DNA from: Ulva prolifera
Lineage: Eukaryota > Chlorophyta > Ulvophyceae > Ulvales > Ulvaceae
NCBI GenBank assembly: GCA_023078555.1
Contig: CM041198.1
Location: 3,085,354 to 3,149,353 of the forward strand
Direction: 5' to 3'
DNA length: 64,000 bases
This document shows, piece after piece, positions 52,958-64,000 of this stretch. The position numbers and the translations under genes were made by a program. The notes beneath the pieces were generated by a model. It was not told where the DNA came from. It made no database searches and was given only the letters and a program-made list of their open reading frames with translations. The stretch's first letter is position 1. Every line of letters begins with the position of its first letter.

Positions 52958-54527
52958 CTGACTGTCTCGACTTGCTGATGAATGCTATGCACTGGATGGC
53001 AAGCTTGTTGCTGCTTTGATGAATTGCAGTTCACCTTGCGCTGCCTTGACCAGGTATTCTTGGCACCTTGGATCGTAATGGCTCTGCGATGCTGGGTTCA
53101 CATTCTGGAGTGCTGTGTATTGCAGTGGACGCCATGCAGAAACTGAGCTGAGTGTGACCAGCTCAGATGCTCGAGCGCGACACTAGTGCACCACATATGT
53201 GGTGGTCAGGATTGCAGCAGCAGCTGACGCAGAGTCCAGATCAGTCAACGCAAGAGTGTGAATGCATCAGCACACCCATACTTAAGCGATTACACAAGTG
53301 TAGATACTCATTCGGGGGGCTTATGTTGTGGCTCAATTGTTGACCCAACGTATGAAGTGATTGCATTGACCCGGGTACTCACAGTGACCTGGGTGCTCAC
53401 TGCCCTTACTGGCATATCATTGTGCAGCATGCATCTCTCCTCGTTGGCGTTTCAGGTCTGTTGCCCTTATCACACCGCTGTGGCCAGGCATGGCAGGAAG
53501 ATGAAGCAAGTACCATACACCAGTGAAGAGGTGGTCCCGCGCAAGCCTCGATTTGGTCAGTCTGAATTTTCATCAAACTGGCGAAGACCATCTGCGCATG
53601 CCATGTTATCTGCATCCAGTGAAGATTCAAGCTCTACAGACGCCAAGGAAGTGAACCAACATCTCAGCAGTGCAAGGAATTACGACGAGCTCTACTCTGC
53701 ATGTCTTTCACTCAGAGGATCACCGACCAGAACATCACGATGTGCAGGTCGCACCTCTTTGGATTCGGTTTGCCTAGACTTGGTGTCGTGGACTGTTTAC
53801 CAGCAACGCAGAGATGGTACCACGTGTGGCCACATACTTGCTCATGCCTACACATGAACACGGGGTAGCGTGATCACGGAGTTGACGCAACTACGGGTGC
53901 GTCTCGAGCTCTACTAAGAGGACACGATATTTCAATTTCGTCAGAGGTGCAGCTTCCAATCATGAGCACGACGGCGTTTATGGCGTTATTGCGAAGTCAT
54001 GTGGTCCACTGAGGCCATTGCTTTCGACGGTAGTCCTGATGGTGGATGTGAGATCGCCATTGTGAGCATAAATAACGCCACTGCAAACCACAGGAGTGCC
54101 TTGGCGGGTCGTCGATGATAGCAAGGCGCAGTGTTTTTGCATTTTGTCGTGTTTTCTTTCAAGTGCCCGCCTACAGTAGAAATCTACACGGGACTCCTCT
54201 GACGCATCTACAACATCCTCTGCTACAATTTCCTCGCATCAAAAGCCATCTATTCGTCGGTGCAGCCGGAGATGTCGGTGAAGAGCAGGCCCGCGTGTAT
54301 CTGTAGTGCTTGCACTCGAGTGCAGTTCATCATCACCTGTTGGATGATTTGACGCTTCAGAACCCTCATTGAAAGCTTTTGCATGTTCAGGTCCTTTCTG
54401 ATCTTGCTGTAAGTCTTGTAAGGCCGATGTTCCTCAAACAGCCACTTGTACACTTGCAGTCCCATGGGTCAAGGCGCTTGCTTCCAGTCTGGTACGTAGC
54501 AAATACAGAACTGAACGGAAATTCCTG

Positions 54528-56526
54528 ATGCCCGAAAGCGGCGAGGACACTGCTGACGATTTTACTCGCTTATGCCACACCTTGGCCATGCATCCTCGTG
54601 CCGCGTCTGGCTGGAAGAGGATCTGCACGAATCCACTCGCTGCTATGGTGACTTACTTGACCTGCCTGCTGATGGCGATAGCCATATGTGCACCCCTCTT
54701 CATCGCAGGATTTCCCTGGCCTACGTGGCCTACTCTCATTCCCCTGCTTATCTTCGTCCTCGGTGGCTTGTCGTACTGGAGCGGAATGTTTTATATGGGG
54801 CCTACTTTTGCGAGCCAAGGCATCTCAGCCATCATCCTGTTGTTCTTCGTGCCACCGTTCGTCTACCTCCAAGTCGCATGTTTCGTGGGACCTGATCTGT
54901 ACGTCCCGTTTAATGACTTAGCCATCACCACCCCCTTCCTGTTCATCATCAGCTTCCTCCTGATGATGGCGGCTGAGTGTGGCGGCCTCGCCGCTAGCAT
55001 CCCGCAGGACCCGCATGAATCCCTGCTGACACCTGCATCCCAGGCGGCTGTGACGTGCATACGTTCAATGAACAGCATAACCGACTGGGCGCTTGTGAGG
55101 GTGATGCTGAGGCAGGCACGCCCCTCGCTGTGTGCATGTATGTACTTACAAAGGACAGTGGCCGGGCATCGAGCCGGTATGTAGGTATGCGTGCACGCTA
55201 GCGTAGACACATTCATCGGGGCAACTCCGATGTCCGGAACCGATACCCGGGACCGCAGGCCACAGCTCGTAAAGCTCACTGACACAGGATGTGCACTACA
55301 GGCTCGGGGTCCCTGCTTCTGGTTCGGAGTAGCCTCGAGTTGCAAGAACTACACAGTCATGGCTCAAGTGACGGGACTGCTGGCCTCCATCTCCATGGCC
55401 AGGACAACTGCGCTGCTGTTCGTCCACTCCTCCTACAAGACGAACCATCCGACCGGGCGCAGGTGTGCACCCAACATCAGGGCAGCAAACTGCTGTGTAG
55501 TACCTGGGCATGCAAGTCCGGCTTGGCCACCTGGCGGTCTTGCATCTTGGCCACAGCCTCCCTGGAGAGTTTGGAGACTGGATCAGCTTTTCGGGATCTG
55601 TATGAGACTGTGATGTACAGCAACGTAGATCTGGACTTGCTTAGCCGTATCCTTAAGGGGACATTGACAACTCCGAACGAACGGGGCCGCATGCCGTGCG
55701 GTGCAGATAGCAATCCTGTTTTGGTTAGCCGTGTCCTCTTTGACACTGACAACTCCAGATGACCGTAACAACTTGTGCTGGTCCGAATGTGCCTTCATCA
55801 GCCACGCGCCCTCCAGGCTGGTCGTTGCGGGGCGCATTGTCGGGCTGCTCTGTGACCTTAGCATCGTCCTCATCAGCCTTCTCAAGCTGTACTCAGACAC
55901 CAGCATCCCGGACGCCGTCGGCGCGACCGGCGAGGCGGCTGCGATCCGGAGGGAGATCACCTTCACGTTCATGTCCTGTGCGCTCTCTGTTGCGTCGTTC
56001 GCGGCGTCAATGATCGGCCTCCGCAGGCTGCTCCGCGGGATGCAGACAACGCTGCGGCGTTCGTCGGCTGGGCTCAGGAGGGCCGTTGGCGCGAGGATCG
56101 TTGCAGTGGTGCGATCGCGCAGCAACAGTAATTGCCTGCATGAGCGTCGGCTTGTGCGCTGATGGCGGCACGGTGGTGGGCCGCCTGGCAGCATCTTCAG
56201 GGCTGCAGCCCCCAAAACTTAGACCTGAATATTCGGAATTTTCCTATCTGATTGGACCCTGACGGCGATGGCAGCACGGTGGTGCGGTGCAGGCCCCTCC
56301 GATGTCTGAGGCCTGCCAGGAGTGTGTCACACTCAACACGCATGGGCGGCTCTCACGGCTGTCTGGGGATGTGGCCCCTTGTATCAGCCCAATGCATGAT
56401 CCTGGTGCATCAGGAGGGACAGACTCTAAGGGCATTGGCGCCGATGTGTGGCTTCGTGCTGAGGACGGCCAGAAGGTTGATCATACGGAGAGGCACAGCG
56501 ACGTCGCGGCAGACTCACAACGTTGA
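54528..56526 (+). CDS. Polytopic membrane protein, unknown family, paralogue A
   Basis: Four exons: 54528-55094, 55302-55462, 55817-56108 and 56293-56526; phases 0,2,0; 417 aa. About seven hydrophobic segments: about 36-62 (AAMVTYLTCLLMAIAICAP), 68-90 (LIPLLIFVLGGLSYWSGMFY), 98-120, 132-152, 207-231, 244-268 (VAGRIVGLLCDLSIVLISLL) and 289-312. A hydrophilic tail of about 100 residues (exon 4) follows. Paralogue B (61517-63188) has exon lengths 567/164/292/234 against 567/161/292/234 here, with identical phases, which strongly supports this model and shows constraint on the protein. Exon 4 is the same length, ungapped, in both and would be missed without the comparison. The exon 1 donor (GTGAGG after SITDWAL) is the phase-compatible choice shared by both copies; a nearby GTGATG is an alternative. 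I recognise no transporter, receptor or enzyme family. Confidence 0.74.
55142..55195 (+). repeat. Interspersed repeat R1 fragment in intron 1 of paralogue A
   Basis: ACTTACAAAGGACAGTGGCC then GGGCATCGAGCCG. Absent from the equivalent 104-bp intron of paralogue B, so it was gained in A (or lost in B) after the duplication. Confidence 0.6.
56227..56268 (+). repeat. Interspersed repeat R2 fragment in intron 3 of paralogue A
   Basis: GAATATTCGGAATTTTCCTA then TCTGATTGGACCCTGA. The corresponding intron of paralogue B lacks it. Confidence 0.5.
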
Positions 56527-56569
56527 CCTGGCACCCAGCCCCAGCGAGCTCAGAGGAAGTGTGTGTCTA

Positions 56570-56640
56570 GATGTAGTCACAAAGGACAGAAACCGGGCAT
56601 CGAGCTGTTTCTAGGAACCCACTCGCAAATCCACTCACTC
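56570..56640 (+). repeat. Interspersed repeat R1 fragment
   Basis: GTAGTCACAAAGGACAGAAA then CCGGGCATCGAGCTGTTTCT, similar to the left part of the copies at 58310 and 26655 (minus). Confidence 0.6.
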
Positions 56641-57190
56641 CGGAGCCTGTCTGTATGGATGGATGGTTAGACAGCTGTGTCCATGGCGCCAGTGATGCCT
56701 CTGGCATCCGGGACCAGAGTGTTGCCTGCATGTGCTGTCCCATGCTGCCACTGGCCAGGCCACATGATCCCAGAGCAGAACTTGCAGGTATACACACATG
56801 TGTCCATGGTCGTATGTGGTGTGTCCACAGATGGTGTGTGCAATGTCCATGGACGGCAGACATGTAGTGCATGGTGTCCATGGATGATGTATGGTGTTTC
56901 TTGGCTTTCAGCGGCCTCCGACATCGCCCTGTGCCATCGAGTCAGCAGCTGTGCGATGTGGACATGACACTACCGGAAGCTTATGTCGTGTTGATGAAGA
57001 AATCTGGCTGTGCGATGGCATGGCAGACCGTGCCACTGCGCCAGCTCCGCGCGTGTATGGCCATGTAGAGCTCAGCTGAAGCTGGTGATGGGGGTTGACG
57101 ATCGCAGCTACATAGTGCATGAAGCGGCGGACCGTGGCCGTGTCTGCCATGAAGACTGACTGCAGCCGCAGTTTTGGACAGGGTGTGGTG

Positions 57191-57260
57191 CAGTGTTGGG
57201 CCATCGGGCCCGATCACATAGAACAATTCCGAATATCCGGGTCTAATTTCTGGATGGCAG
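57191..57260 (-). repeat. Interspersed repeat R2, minus-strand copy
   Basis: On the minus strand: GATATTCGGAATTGTTCTAT then GTGATCGGGCCCGATGGCCC and AACACTGC, closely matching 10640-10690. Confidence 0.6.
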
Positions 57261-58309
57261 CTCCGGAAATGCTGCAAGGCGACCCAACACTGGTGTGGTG
57301 CAACCACGTGCAGGCATTCTATATATGTGAGGGTTTGGCATGGACTGCCGCGCCGTTGTTTGAGAGGAGGCGCCGTCTGCTGCTGACCAAAGTCTGCGAA
57401 CTTTGGATGCGGAGACGAATGCAGCAGCGACATTGCGGCCTCGCCACGCGCTCAGGCTGACTGCCCACAGTAGCTCGAGCGTGCAGGGAACATATGGATC
57501 GATGTTGGGGACAGGTGGGGCAGGGCTCAGCGCCTTTGAGACCGCTGCTGGGCAGTGTAGCGACGATGCATGTGCACCTTACATTTAATGTGCCTCTGGT
57601 GCTGGCACAGCAGGCGCGTTGGCTCTGTGGCGTCTTCCAGCGTGGTGCATGTGTCTGGAGTGTCCAGGAACTTTTTGAAGCAGGGCTCCACATGGCCGCA
57701 CAGTCCCGTTACTTGCATCCAGGATCACTTCACTGCACTAACATATCTAAAGACCTTCACCAGCACATCTAGGGACCTGCTACTAGCAACTCTAGGGACT
57801 GGTCTGGACCTGGACTGAGCCTCGAGTGCAGCAAAAAGTCCGCAGGTATACTATAGTCCTCCTGGCGTGCTGCAGCTTTGCCACTCAGGAGTGTTGGCAG
57901 GTACATGTACTGTCGTGTTGCGTCGGGTTTGTCACGACATGTAAGAGCCGGGGAGATAGGGACAGGGCGCGGCTCTGGATAAAGAGCAACATGCATGGCG
58001 TGCTAGCTGATGTGAATTAGACTGGTGGCTCTGCGTGCGCCCTGCAGGGGTTGAATTACACAATCAGAGAAAACGCAAGCATCAAGCTTGTCAAGGAAGC
58101 AGCTAGGCATCAAGCACGCAGCCCAGCACTGGCATCTCATGAACATCAAAGCCATTGCAGCAGACAGCGCTTGCTTACAGCCAGCAGGAAACCATCTCCT
58201 AGGAGCTCCAGCGGCGCCATAGCTCAGAGAGCGGGGTATCGTAGCGCATCCACATGGGATCATATTTTCCACACTGCAGTTGGGAACCTGTACGCAGCAG
58301 CTGGGTATG

Positions 58310-58510
58310 TAGTTACAAAGGACAGAGGCCGGGCATGAAGCCGTTTCTCGGAATACAAGCGCAAACCCACTCACTCATTCATGGCACTAGGCCGGGCACG
58401 GGCGCGCACCACAACCATACTGGTGATTCCAGCCAAAGATTGAAGCCCCGCATGGAGCACATAAGCATTCCCTTTGCACTACGCCACACTCAACCGGCGT
58501 AAAGAATTTG
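58310..58510 (+). repeat. Interspersed repeat R1, fullest plus-strand copy
   Basis: TTACAAAGGACAGAGGCCGG.., TTTCTCGGAATAC.., CATTCATGGCACTAGGCCGG and CGCCACACTCAACCGGCG, in the same order as the minus-strand copy at 26395-26655. Similarity continues a little past 58510 (CACACCACACCAC..CAACCTCC). Confidence 0.75.
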
Positions 58511-58802
58511 TCAAAAACACACCATGGTCGACCACACCACACCACACCGAGGCACAACCTCCTCCAGTCGATTCAAGCTTGAATGACTAGTGATCCATAG
58601 CAGGCTGTCCCAAGCGACCATGCGTCTCATGCGCCAACGGCCCAAAACTACATGCATCAGGGTCGTACAAACGATAAGCATTTCGTTTCTGCACGTCCCA
58701 CACCCCTGCAGCCCCCCCGTCCTCCCGAGCCGCCCAGCCGCAATATATAGGTATCAGCACAGGGGTTCAAAATCGACACATACCCTATGCACAAAGGGTC
58801 AC

Positions 58803-58890
58803 CTGGCGGCACAAACATGATGTCCCCCATCTTCTCTCGGGCCATCGCCATGAGCACCTCCTCCAGCCCCTCCTCCAGCACGGCAGCGGC
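58803..58890 (-). CDS. Orphan exon-like segment
   Basis: Minus strand, bounded by a GTGCAG acceptor and a GTGACC donor. Encodes AAAVLEEGLEEVLMAMAREK then MGDIMFVPP, an amphipathic-helix-like stretch. It lies in a short GC-rich island whose composition resembles exons elsewhere in the window. I found no neighbouring exon in frame, so it may be a relic of a gene or chance. Confidence 0.3.
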
Positions 58891-60169
58891 CTGCACCCCG
58901 GGCCCTGCCGCACCCTAGGGCCTGGCCACCTTCAAGTTGCACCGCCGCCGCCGCCGGCCCCGCAGCCTGCGCGGCGCCCTGCGCGGGCCGCCTCACATGG
59001 GCGCTGTGTCCAGCATCGGCACCGGCGGCCTGAGCATTCGGTACGTACGTATGCATATGGTTACATCGCCACATCCATTTGGACATTGGCAACTCCGAAA
59101 TCTGGTGGCGTGTGTACAGTATGTGTGTAGGCATGGTTGTATGCATGACGGTTGTGGGGAGGGAGAAGAGGTATATGGCCACCGGATTACATAGTTGAAG
59201 ATGAAGCAGGTACCTATACCGGTATACATCCATACGATAGCACCGGAGCTGAGGTGGGTGATGCGTAGTCACAGGCAGCTGCGCTGTGTACAGGGCCGAC
59301 TCCCCGTAAGCTGCACTCTCGTCCAAGCATGCAGGCACTTTGCGGCAGGCACGCTTGTGCGTCTGAGGTAGGCGTTTCGCCGTCAGCACGTCCACGAGGA
59401 TCGTTCTCGGAATGGTCGTGCCTGGGAGATAACCACTGCTCCGTCCTCTCCAATGGCTGCTGATGACTTCATCAATGACTGACAATATGGTGTGAATTTA
59501 TGTAAGTCTCATGCCCGATGGACGCGTCCACTACAAGAAACACGGCAGCCCCAAGGTTCAACAAGGTGCCCCATATGGATTAGGGGCTGTTGGGTTGAGA
59601 GGTGAACAGCCCCAGTCTTCATTTGGGGCTGTTTCGCTGGCTGGCGTCCACGGGCGCTTTGATCTCATGCCGCACCATGGCCAAGGCAGTCAGGTATACA
59701 CTTGGCACACCACAGCTACGGGGCCTTTAAACGGCGACCACCCAAGGGGGACATACTGTAGTATGGGGCACATTCGTGAACGCTGCAAGGGGTGCTTTGG
59801 TCAACTCGCAACGTCCTCTCGACGCCTCGTTACGTACGCGTGCGACCATATCATGTGCACAGACCAATCCACGGCGAAGTCTCCACAGTTGTACGCAGCA
59901 GCCGAGCTGCTTATTGAGAAGTTGTCATCCAGGCCATGCTGGTCACATCACATGCATGGGCGCCCCAGGCCCGCCGCAAAGAGACATACACCCCTCATTC
60001 GTCGGCTGATCCTAGCTAGCATGACTTGAGACAACACCCAGGTGTCTAGCATCCGAAATGTACAGTGCAGTCTACCAAGGTCGAAGCCCTGCAAAGCAAT
60101 CAGCTGGCTGAGCTGGTGAGTCCTGACCTGCTTGGCGCTTGAACGCATGAGCCACGCTTGAGACTTGTC

Positions 60170-63100
60170 CACCAAAGTATCGTTGACGTGTGGTGGTTGG
60201 AACTGCAGCAGCAGCTGACGTTGAAGTTCAAGTGACTCAATGCATGACTGTGAATACATTACTGCACCCACAAACGAGCGATTGCACATATGTGGGATGC
60301 CATTGGGCGCTTAGTTCAACTCAGTTACATTTCTGGTTCGTTGTTGACCGGCGTTTGAAGTGATTGCACTGACCTGGGGCCTCGGTGCTGAGCGCCCCTG
60401 CTGGCAAACCATCGTGCAGCATGTATTTTTCCTGGTTGATGCTCAAATAATTTCGCCCTTGTCGCACTGACGTGACCGGGCACAGCAGGAAGACAAGGCC
60501 AGTACCCCTGCAAAGGTGGTCCCCCGCCCAGGGCTGACTGTGATCACTTTGAGAGCATGAAAGTCAACCTGAAAAAAAAGACAAAGAAATCACATAAGCC
60601 GATTGATCTGCGTCCTAAACACTGTAGCTCTCAGACAGCTAGAGAGACGCCAAGGAAGTGAACGCAACTTCGAGTGGTGCCAAGGAACTTGATCAGCTCT
60701 ATCTCTGCATCCCTCTCACCCAACAGATTACGGCCCGAACATAACGATGTCCAAACAGATGTGTATGCACACACCAGGTCTTGCGGCTTGCTGCGGATGC
60801 ATTGCGATGCAGAGATGGTGCCACATGTGGTCACACTCTTGCTCATGCGCGCGTTCAGTCGGTTGCAAGTGATCACGGAGTCGACGCGACTGCGGCGGTG
60901 TGCCTAACTTTGCATGTATATGGTGATGTTTCGAGACTGTCTGAGACCGCGGTGTCGTAATGAGAACCACGGCGTTGATGGCATTCTTGCGGCAAATTCA
61001 TTCGACAGGAGCCCTGATGGCTGGTCCAAGGTCGCCATTACGAGCAAGCAATATGCGACTGCGCATTCACAGGAGTATGTTGGCGGGTCATTGCTGCTAG
61101 CGATGCGGCTTCTTTGGACTGTGCGTCGTGTGGTTTGACAGTGCCCGCATACAGTAGCAAGTCATTGGCGTCGTCTGGAAGGAACCCCTCTGCAACATAT
61201 ACATCTTCCTCCGCTGACTAATGTCGCTCCAGAAACTGTTTGCTCTTTGATGCAGCCGGAGAAGTCGGTGGTTTGTGAAGAGCAGCGTCGCGTGACTCTG
61301 TGGTGCAATTTTTCATCACCTTTTGAATGTAGCGCCCCTTCAGATGCTTCTGTAACGCTTGCGCAGGTTCAGGTCCTTTCCGCTCGTGCTGTAAACAGTG
61401 TAAGGCGGGTGCAGTTCTCAAACAGCCGCTAGTGCACTTGCAGTCCCGTGGTCCCAGCCGCGCCCTTGCTTCCAGCGTGCACCATCGCTTAGAACAGAAT
61501 TCAACGCAAATTTCTGATGTCCGCAAGCGATGAGGGCGCTGCTGACGATTTCAGTCGCTTATGTCATGCCTTGGGCATGCATCCTCTTGCTGCGTCTGGC
61601 TGGAAGAGGATCTGCACGAATCCACTCGCTGCCATGGTCACTTACTTGACCTCCATGCTGATGGCGGTAGTAATTTGTGCAGCCCTCTTCATCGCAGGCT
61701 TTCCTTGGCCAACGTGGCCCACTTTCATTCCCCTGCTTGTCTTGGTCCTCGGTGGCTTGTCGTACTGGAGCGGAATGTTTTATATGGGTCCTCACTTTGC
61801 GAGCCAAGGCATCTCAGTCATCATCTTGTTGTCCTTCTTGCCCCCACTCGTCTTCCTCTTAATTGCATGTTTTGTGGGGCCTGACAGATACGTCCCTTTC
61901 AACAACAAAGCCATCAGCACTCCATTTTTGTTCATCGTCAGCTTCCTCATGAACATGTCAGGTGAGTGTGGCGGCCTCGCCTCCACCATCCCCGAGGCGC
62001 CGCATGCCTCCCTTCTGACGCCTGCCTTAGAGGCGTTTGTTACGTGCCTACGTGCAATGAACAGCATCACCGACTGGGCGCTTGTGAGGGTGATGCTGAG
62101 GCAGGCGCGCCCCTCACTGTGCACACCAGAAACCACAATACGATACATCATACATCGTATCAAGCTGACGCAGGGTGAACACTGCAGGCTCGGGGCCCTT
62201 GCTTCTGGTTTGGGGCAGCCTCGAGTTGCAAGCACTACACAGTCATGGCTCAAGTGACGGGACTGCTGGCCTCCATCTCCCTGGCCAGAACAACCGTGCT
62301 GCTGCTGTTCGTCCAGTCATCTTACAAGATGAATCATCCGACCGGGCGCAGGTGTGTGCCCGACACCAGCCAAGCATCCCGGTGAATGGCATATGGGGCT
62401 GCATGTCCCGCTTGCGGCGCCAGTATTGTGGCCAGAGGCTCCCTGGGTTCTGCACCAGCTCGCGAGGAACAGCATGAAAGCGTGCCTTTATTCGCTGCGT
62501 GCCTTCCAGGCTGGTCATTGCGGGGCGCGTCGTCTCGCTGGTCTGTGACCTTGGCATCGTCCTGATCAGCCTCCTCAAGCTGTACTCAGACACCAGCATC
62601 CCAGACGCCGTCGGCGCGACCGGCGAGGCGGCTGCGATCCACAAGGAGATCACCTTCACATTCATGTCCTGTGCGCTCTCTGTCGCGTCGTTCTTGGCTT
62701 CGATGATCGGCCTGCGCAAGCTGCTCCACGGAATGCAGCAGTCGCTGTGGCGTTCGTCTGCCGGGCTCAGGAGGGCCATCGGTACGAGGGTCGTTCCCGT
62801 GGTGCGATGTCGCACCAGCAGCCACGGCCTGTATGGCCGGCGGTGTTGACGCTGTCGGCAGCACCGTCTTGGGCCGCCTCGTAGCATTTTCAGGGCTGCA
62901 AGCCCAGATTTGGACCTGAGTTACACCTGACTGTAGTACCGTGGTGCGGTGCAGGGCCCTCCGCTGCATGCTGGCTGCCAGCACTCTGCCACACTCAACA
63001 AGCATGGAGAGCTGGCAGTGCTGTCTGGGGATGTGGTGGCCTTGGACAGCCAGACACACGGCCCCGGTGCATCTCGAGGGGCTCACTCTCTGGACATCGA

Positions 63101-63300
63101 CATCGATGCGCAGCCTCATGCCGATGACAGCGACAAGGTGAACCATGTGGACACGCAGAGTGTCGTGCCGGCAGACTCACTCGGCTAGACCAGGCACGCC
63201 TTCTGTGCAAGTGAGCCCAGAGCAGAACCTACAGGAGTCTATGTGTCCATGGATGTATATGGTGTCTATATGTGTCCATGGATGTATATGGTGTGACAAG
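60170..63300. repeat. Segmental duplication, copy B (membrane-protein locus)
   Basis: Counterpart of about 53170-56950. The part upstream of the gene (60.2-60.95 kb) is recognisable but carries indels and stops relative to copy A, whereas the four gene exons keep length and frame. Confidence 0.8.
61517..63188 (+). CDS. Polytopic membrane protein, unknown family, paralogue B
   Basis: Four exons: 61517-62083, 62188-62351, 62510-62801 and 62955-63188; phases 0,2,0; 418 aa. Introns are 104, 158 and 153 bp, shorter than in paralogue A because A has gained repeat fragments. The protein is highly similar to A through the membrane segments (AAMVTYLTSMLMAVVICA, GGLSYWSGMFYMGP, LVIAGRVVSLVCDLGIVLIS). 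It diverges in exon 4, which nevertheless has exactly the same length and ends at the same relative stop. A conserved acidic stretch, TSIPDAVGATGEAAAI, lies between the last two membrane segments. In exon 2 one extra Leu codon (LLLF against LLF) accounts for the 3-nt difference. No signal peptide; the N-terminus is probably cytosolic. Function is unknown. Confidence 0.74.
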
Positions 63301-64000
63301 GACAAAGGTGGCGAGGCGGGCAGCACCGCGGAAGAAGCAAGCAGATCAAGTACACACCCAGAAACCCGGTCAAGTGGGATGGTTATGGTGTCATTGCGAC
63401 AAAAAGAACGGTTCCCGCGGAAGAGAAAGGATGGTGTCCATGGGCGTCCAGTGGCAAAAGAGGTTGTCGCATTGCATGGTGCATGTGAGAGCACACAGCC
63501 GTGTGTTGAGGGCATGATAGTGCGCTGTTGCAGGCTGTGCGGTGTGCTGCAGACTGCGCGACTGCATCACCCGCATGTTACCGCGACGGTGTCGGGAGGT
63601 GCTCATGGAGGTGGAGGATGGCCGTGCGCACGCTGGTGAAGCGTGCCTGCCTTGAGAACTGACCGCGGCAGTCCTGGAAATGTTGTGATGCGCCCGCGTG
63701 CAGACAACCCTGGGTATGGCATGGACCGTATTGCTTTTGATAGATAGGACAAACTGGGGTGAGGGACAGCATTGCTACTGCATGGGCCGACACTGACCCC
63801 GCTGCTGACCAAGGTTTTCAAGGCTTCGATACAGTGACAGAGGTGCAGCTACAGAAGTGTGGCCAGTATGATTCTCGCTGCAGGCGACCGCTGGATGGTC
63901 AGGCCGTGCAGCACTGTTGATCGATGCGGGCCCGGCGGACATGTCCGACAGGGCTCAGCTGCATTGAGACCGCTGTGAAACTGTGAAAAAAAAAAAAACT
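63189..64000. other. No gene recognised; window end
   Basis: Starts with two copies of a 29-bp unit, TGTGTCCATGGATGTATATG.. (about 63243-63296), comparable to the GTCCATGG-rich tract after paralogue A. The rest has only short frames. The window ends in an A run (63986-63998). Confidence 0.5.

Larger units (their letters stand above)
52246..54527. other. Intergenic with direct repeats, palindrome and start of second duplication
   Basis: Contains a 29-bp direct repeat pair, a 38-bp palindrome and, from about 53.17 kb, the left part of the segmental duplication whose other copy begins near 60.17 kb. An open frame at 53258-53857 lies in the duplicated part, but the other copy is interrupted by stops and indels there, so I do not call it. 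Confidence 0.55.
53170..56950. repeat. Segmental duplication, copy A (membrane-protein locus)
   Basis: Direct-orientation similarity to about 60170-63300. Shared anchors include CAGCAGCAGCTGACG (53213/60208), AGACGCCAAGGAAGTGAAC (about 53640/60645), the whole four-exon gene, and CAGAGCAGAACTTGCAGG/ CAGAGCAGAACCTACAGG (about 56777/63219) near the right edge. The spacing falls from about 7.0 kb to about 6.44 kb along the unit because copy A is longer. Extra material includes interspersed-repeat sequence in intron 1 and after the gene. Confidence 0.8.
56527..61516. other. Repeat-rich spacer between the two membrane-protein genes
   Basis: Holds R1 copies (about 56570 and 58310-58510), an R2 copy (57191-57260 minus), a tract rich in GTCCATGG (56800-56885), a small GC-rich island with one exon-like frame (58803-58890 minus) and, from about 60.17 kb, the left part of duplication copy B. 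Other frames here show no family resemblance. Confidence 0.55.

Noticed and set aside
53258..53857. 199-codon plus-strand frame upstream of membrane-protein paralogue A
   Set aside because: The homologous part of duplication copy B (about 60.25-60.9 kb) is interrupted by stops and indels, so no selection on this frame is evident. It could still be a gene lost only in B.
63986..63998. Poly-A tail of a processed element at the window end
   Set aside because: An A run is present, but no upstream cDNA-like sequence or target-site duplication can be seen before the window stops.

Overview
The window reads as nuclear DNA of a eukaryote with small spliced genes, most likely a GC-rich microalga of the green lineage. 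The support is: GT-AG introns at almost every gene, TGCAG acceptors, a strong preference for GTGCG donors, GC-rich exons, a plant/alga-type nucleotidyltransferase, a mitochondrial uS17 and ALG1. The species cannot be named from this sequence. Exon models below were built by hand from reading frame, splice signals and intron phase. Several were confirmed by two paralogous copies agreeing with each other.

Layout. 0.75-10.2 kb: a tandem segmental duplication carrying two paralogous secreted/luminal family-2-type glycosyltransferases (1017-2766 and 7281-9029). The copies are separated by a GC-rich insertion with a 28-bp minisatellite and by a decayed reverse-transcriptase-like element. 10.2-18.9 kb, minus strand: an unrecognised gene, then a 1,679-aa nucleotidyltransferase (PAP/OAS1-like) with a huge RGG/Gly/Gln-rich tail. 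19.5-24.4 kb, plus strand: mitochondrial ribosomal protein uS17 and a 164-aa protein of unknown family. 24.4-28.4 kb: repeat-rich, no gene. 28.4-34.1 kb, minus strand: ALG1 (first mannosyltransferase of N-glycan assembly), with microsatellite-filled introns. 35.0-35.4 kb: a small type-I membrane protein. 37.6-44.6 kb: a CAMK-like protein kinase with a predicted N-terminal myristoyl/palmitoyl anchor and a long disordered tail (8 exons). 46.4-49.1 kb: a divergent sirtuin. 49.7-52.2 kb: a Gln/Ala-rich protein. 53.2-63.3 kb: a second tandem duplication with two paralogous four-exon polytopic membrane proteins of no family I recognise (54528-56526 and 61517-63188).

There is no operon-like logic. 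Genes are independent and several pairs are divergent (18863/19492 and 34116/34971). The themes that recur are local tandem duplication, intron-borne simple repeats that supply splice-site sequence, and short interspersed repeats shared among distant intergenic and intronic positions. The strongest candidate for something undescribed is the duplicated membrane-protein family: its exon lengths are almost identical in both copies, which argues it is real and under constraint although unnamed.
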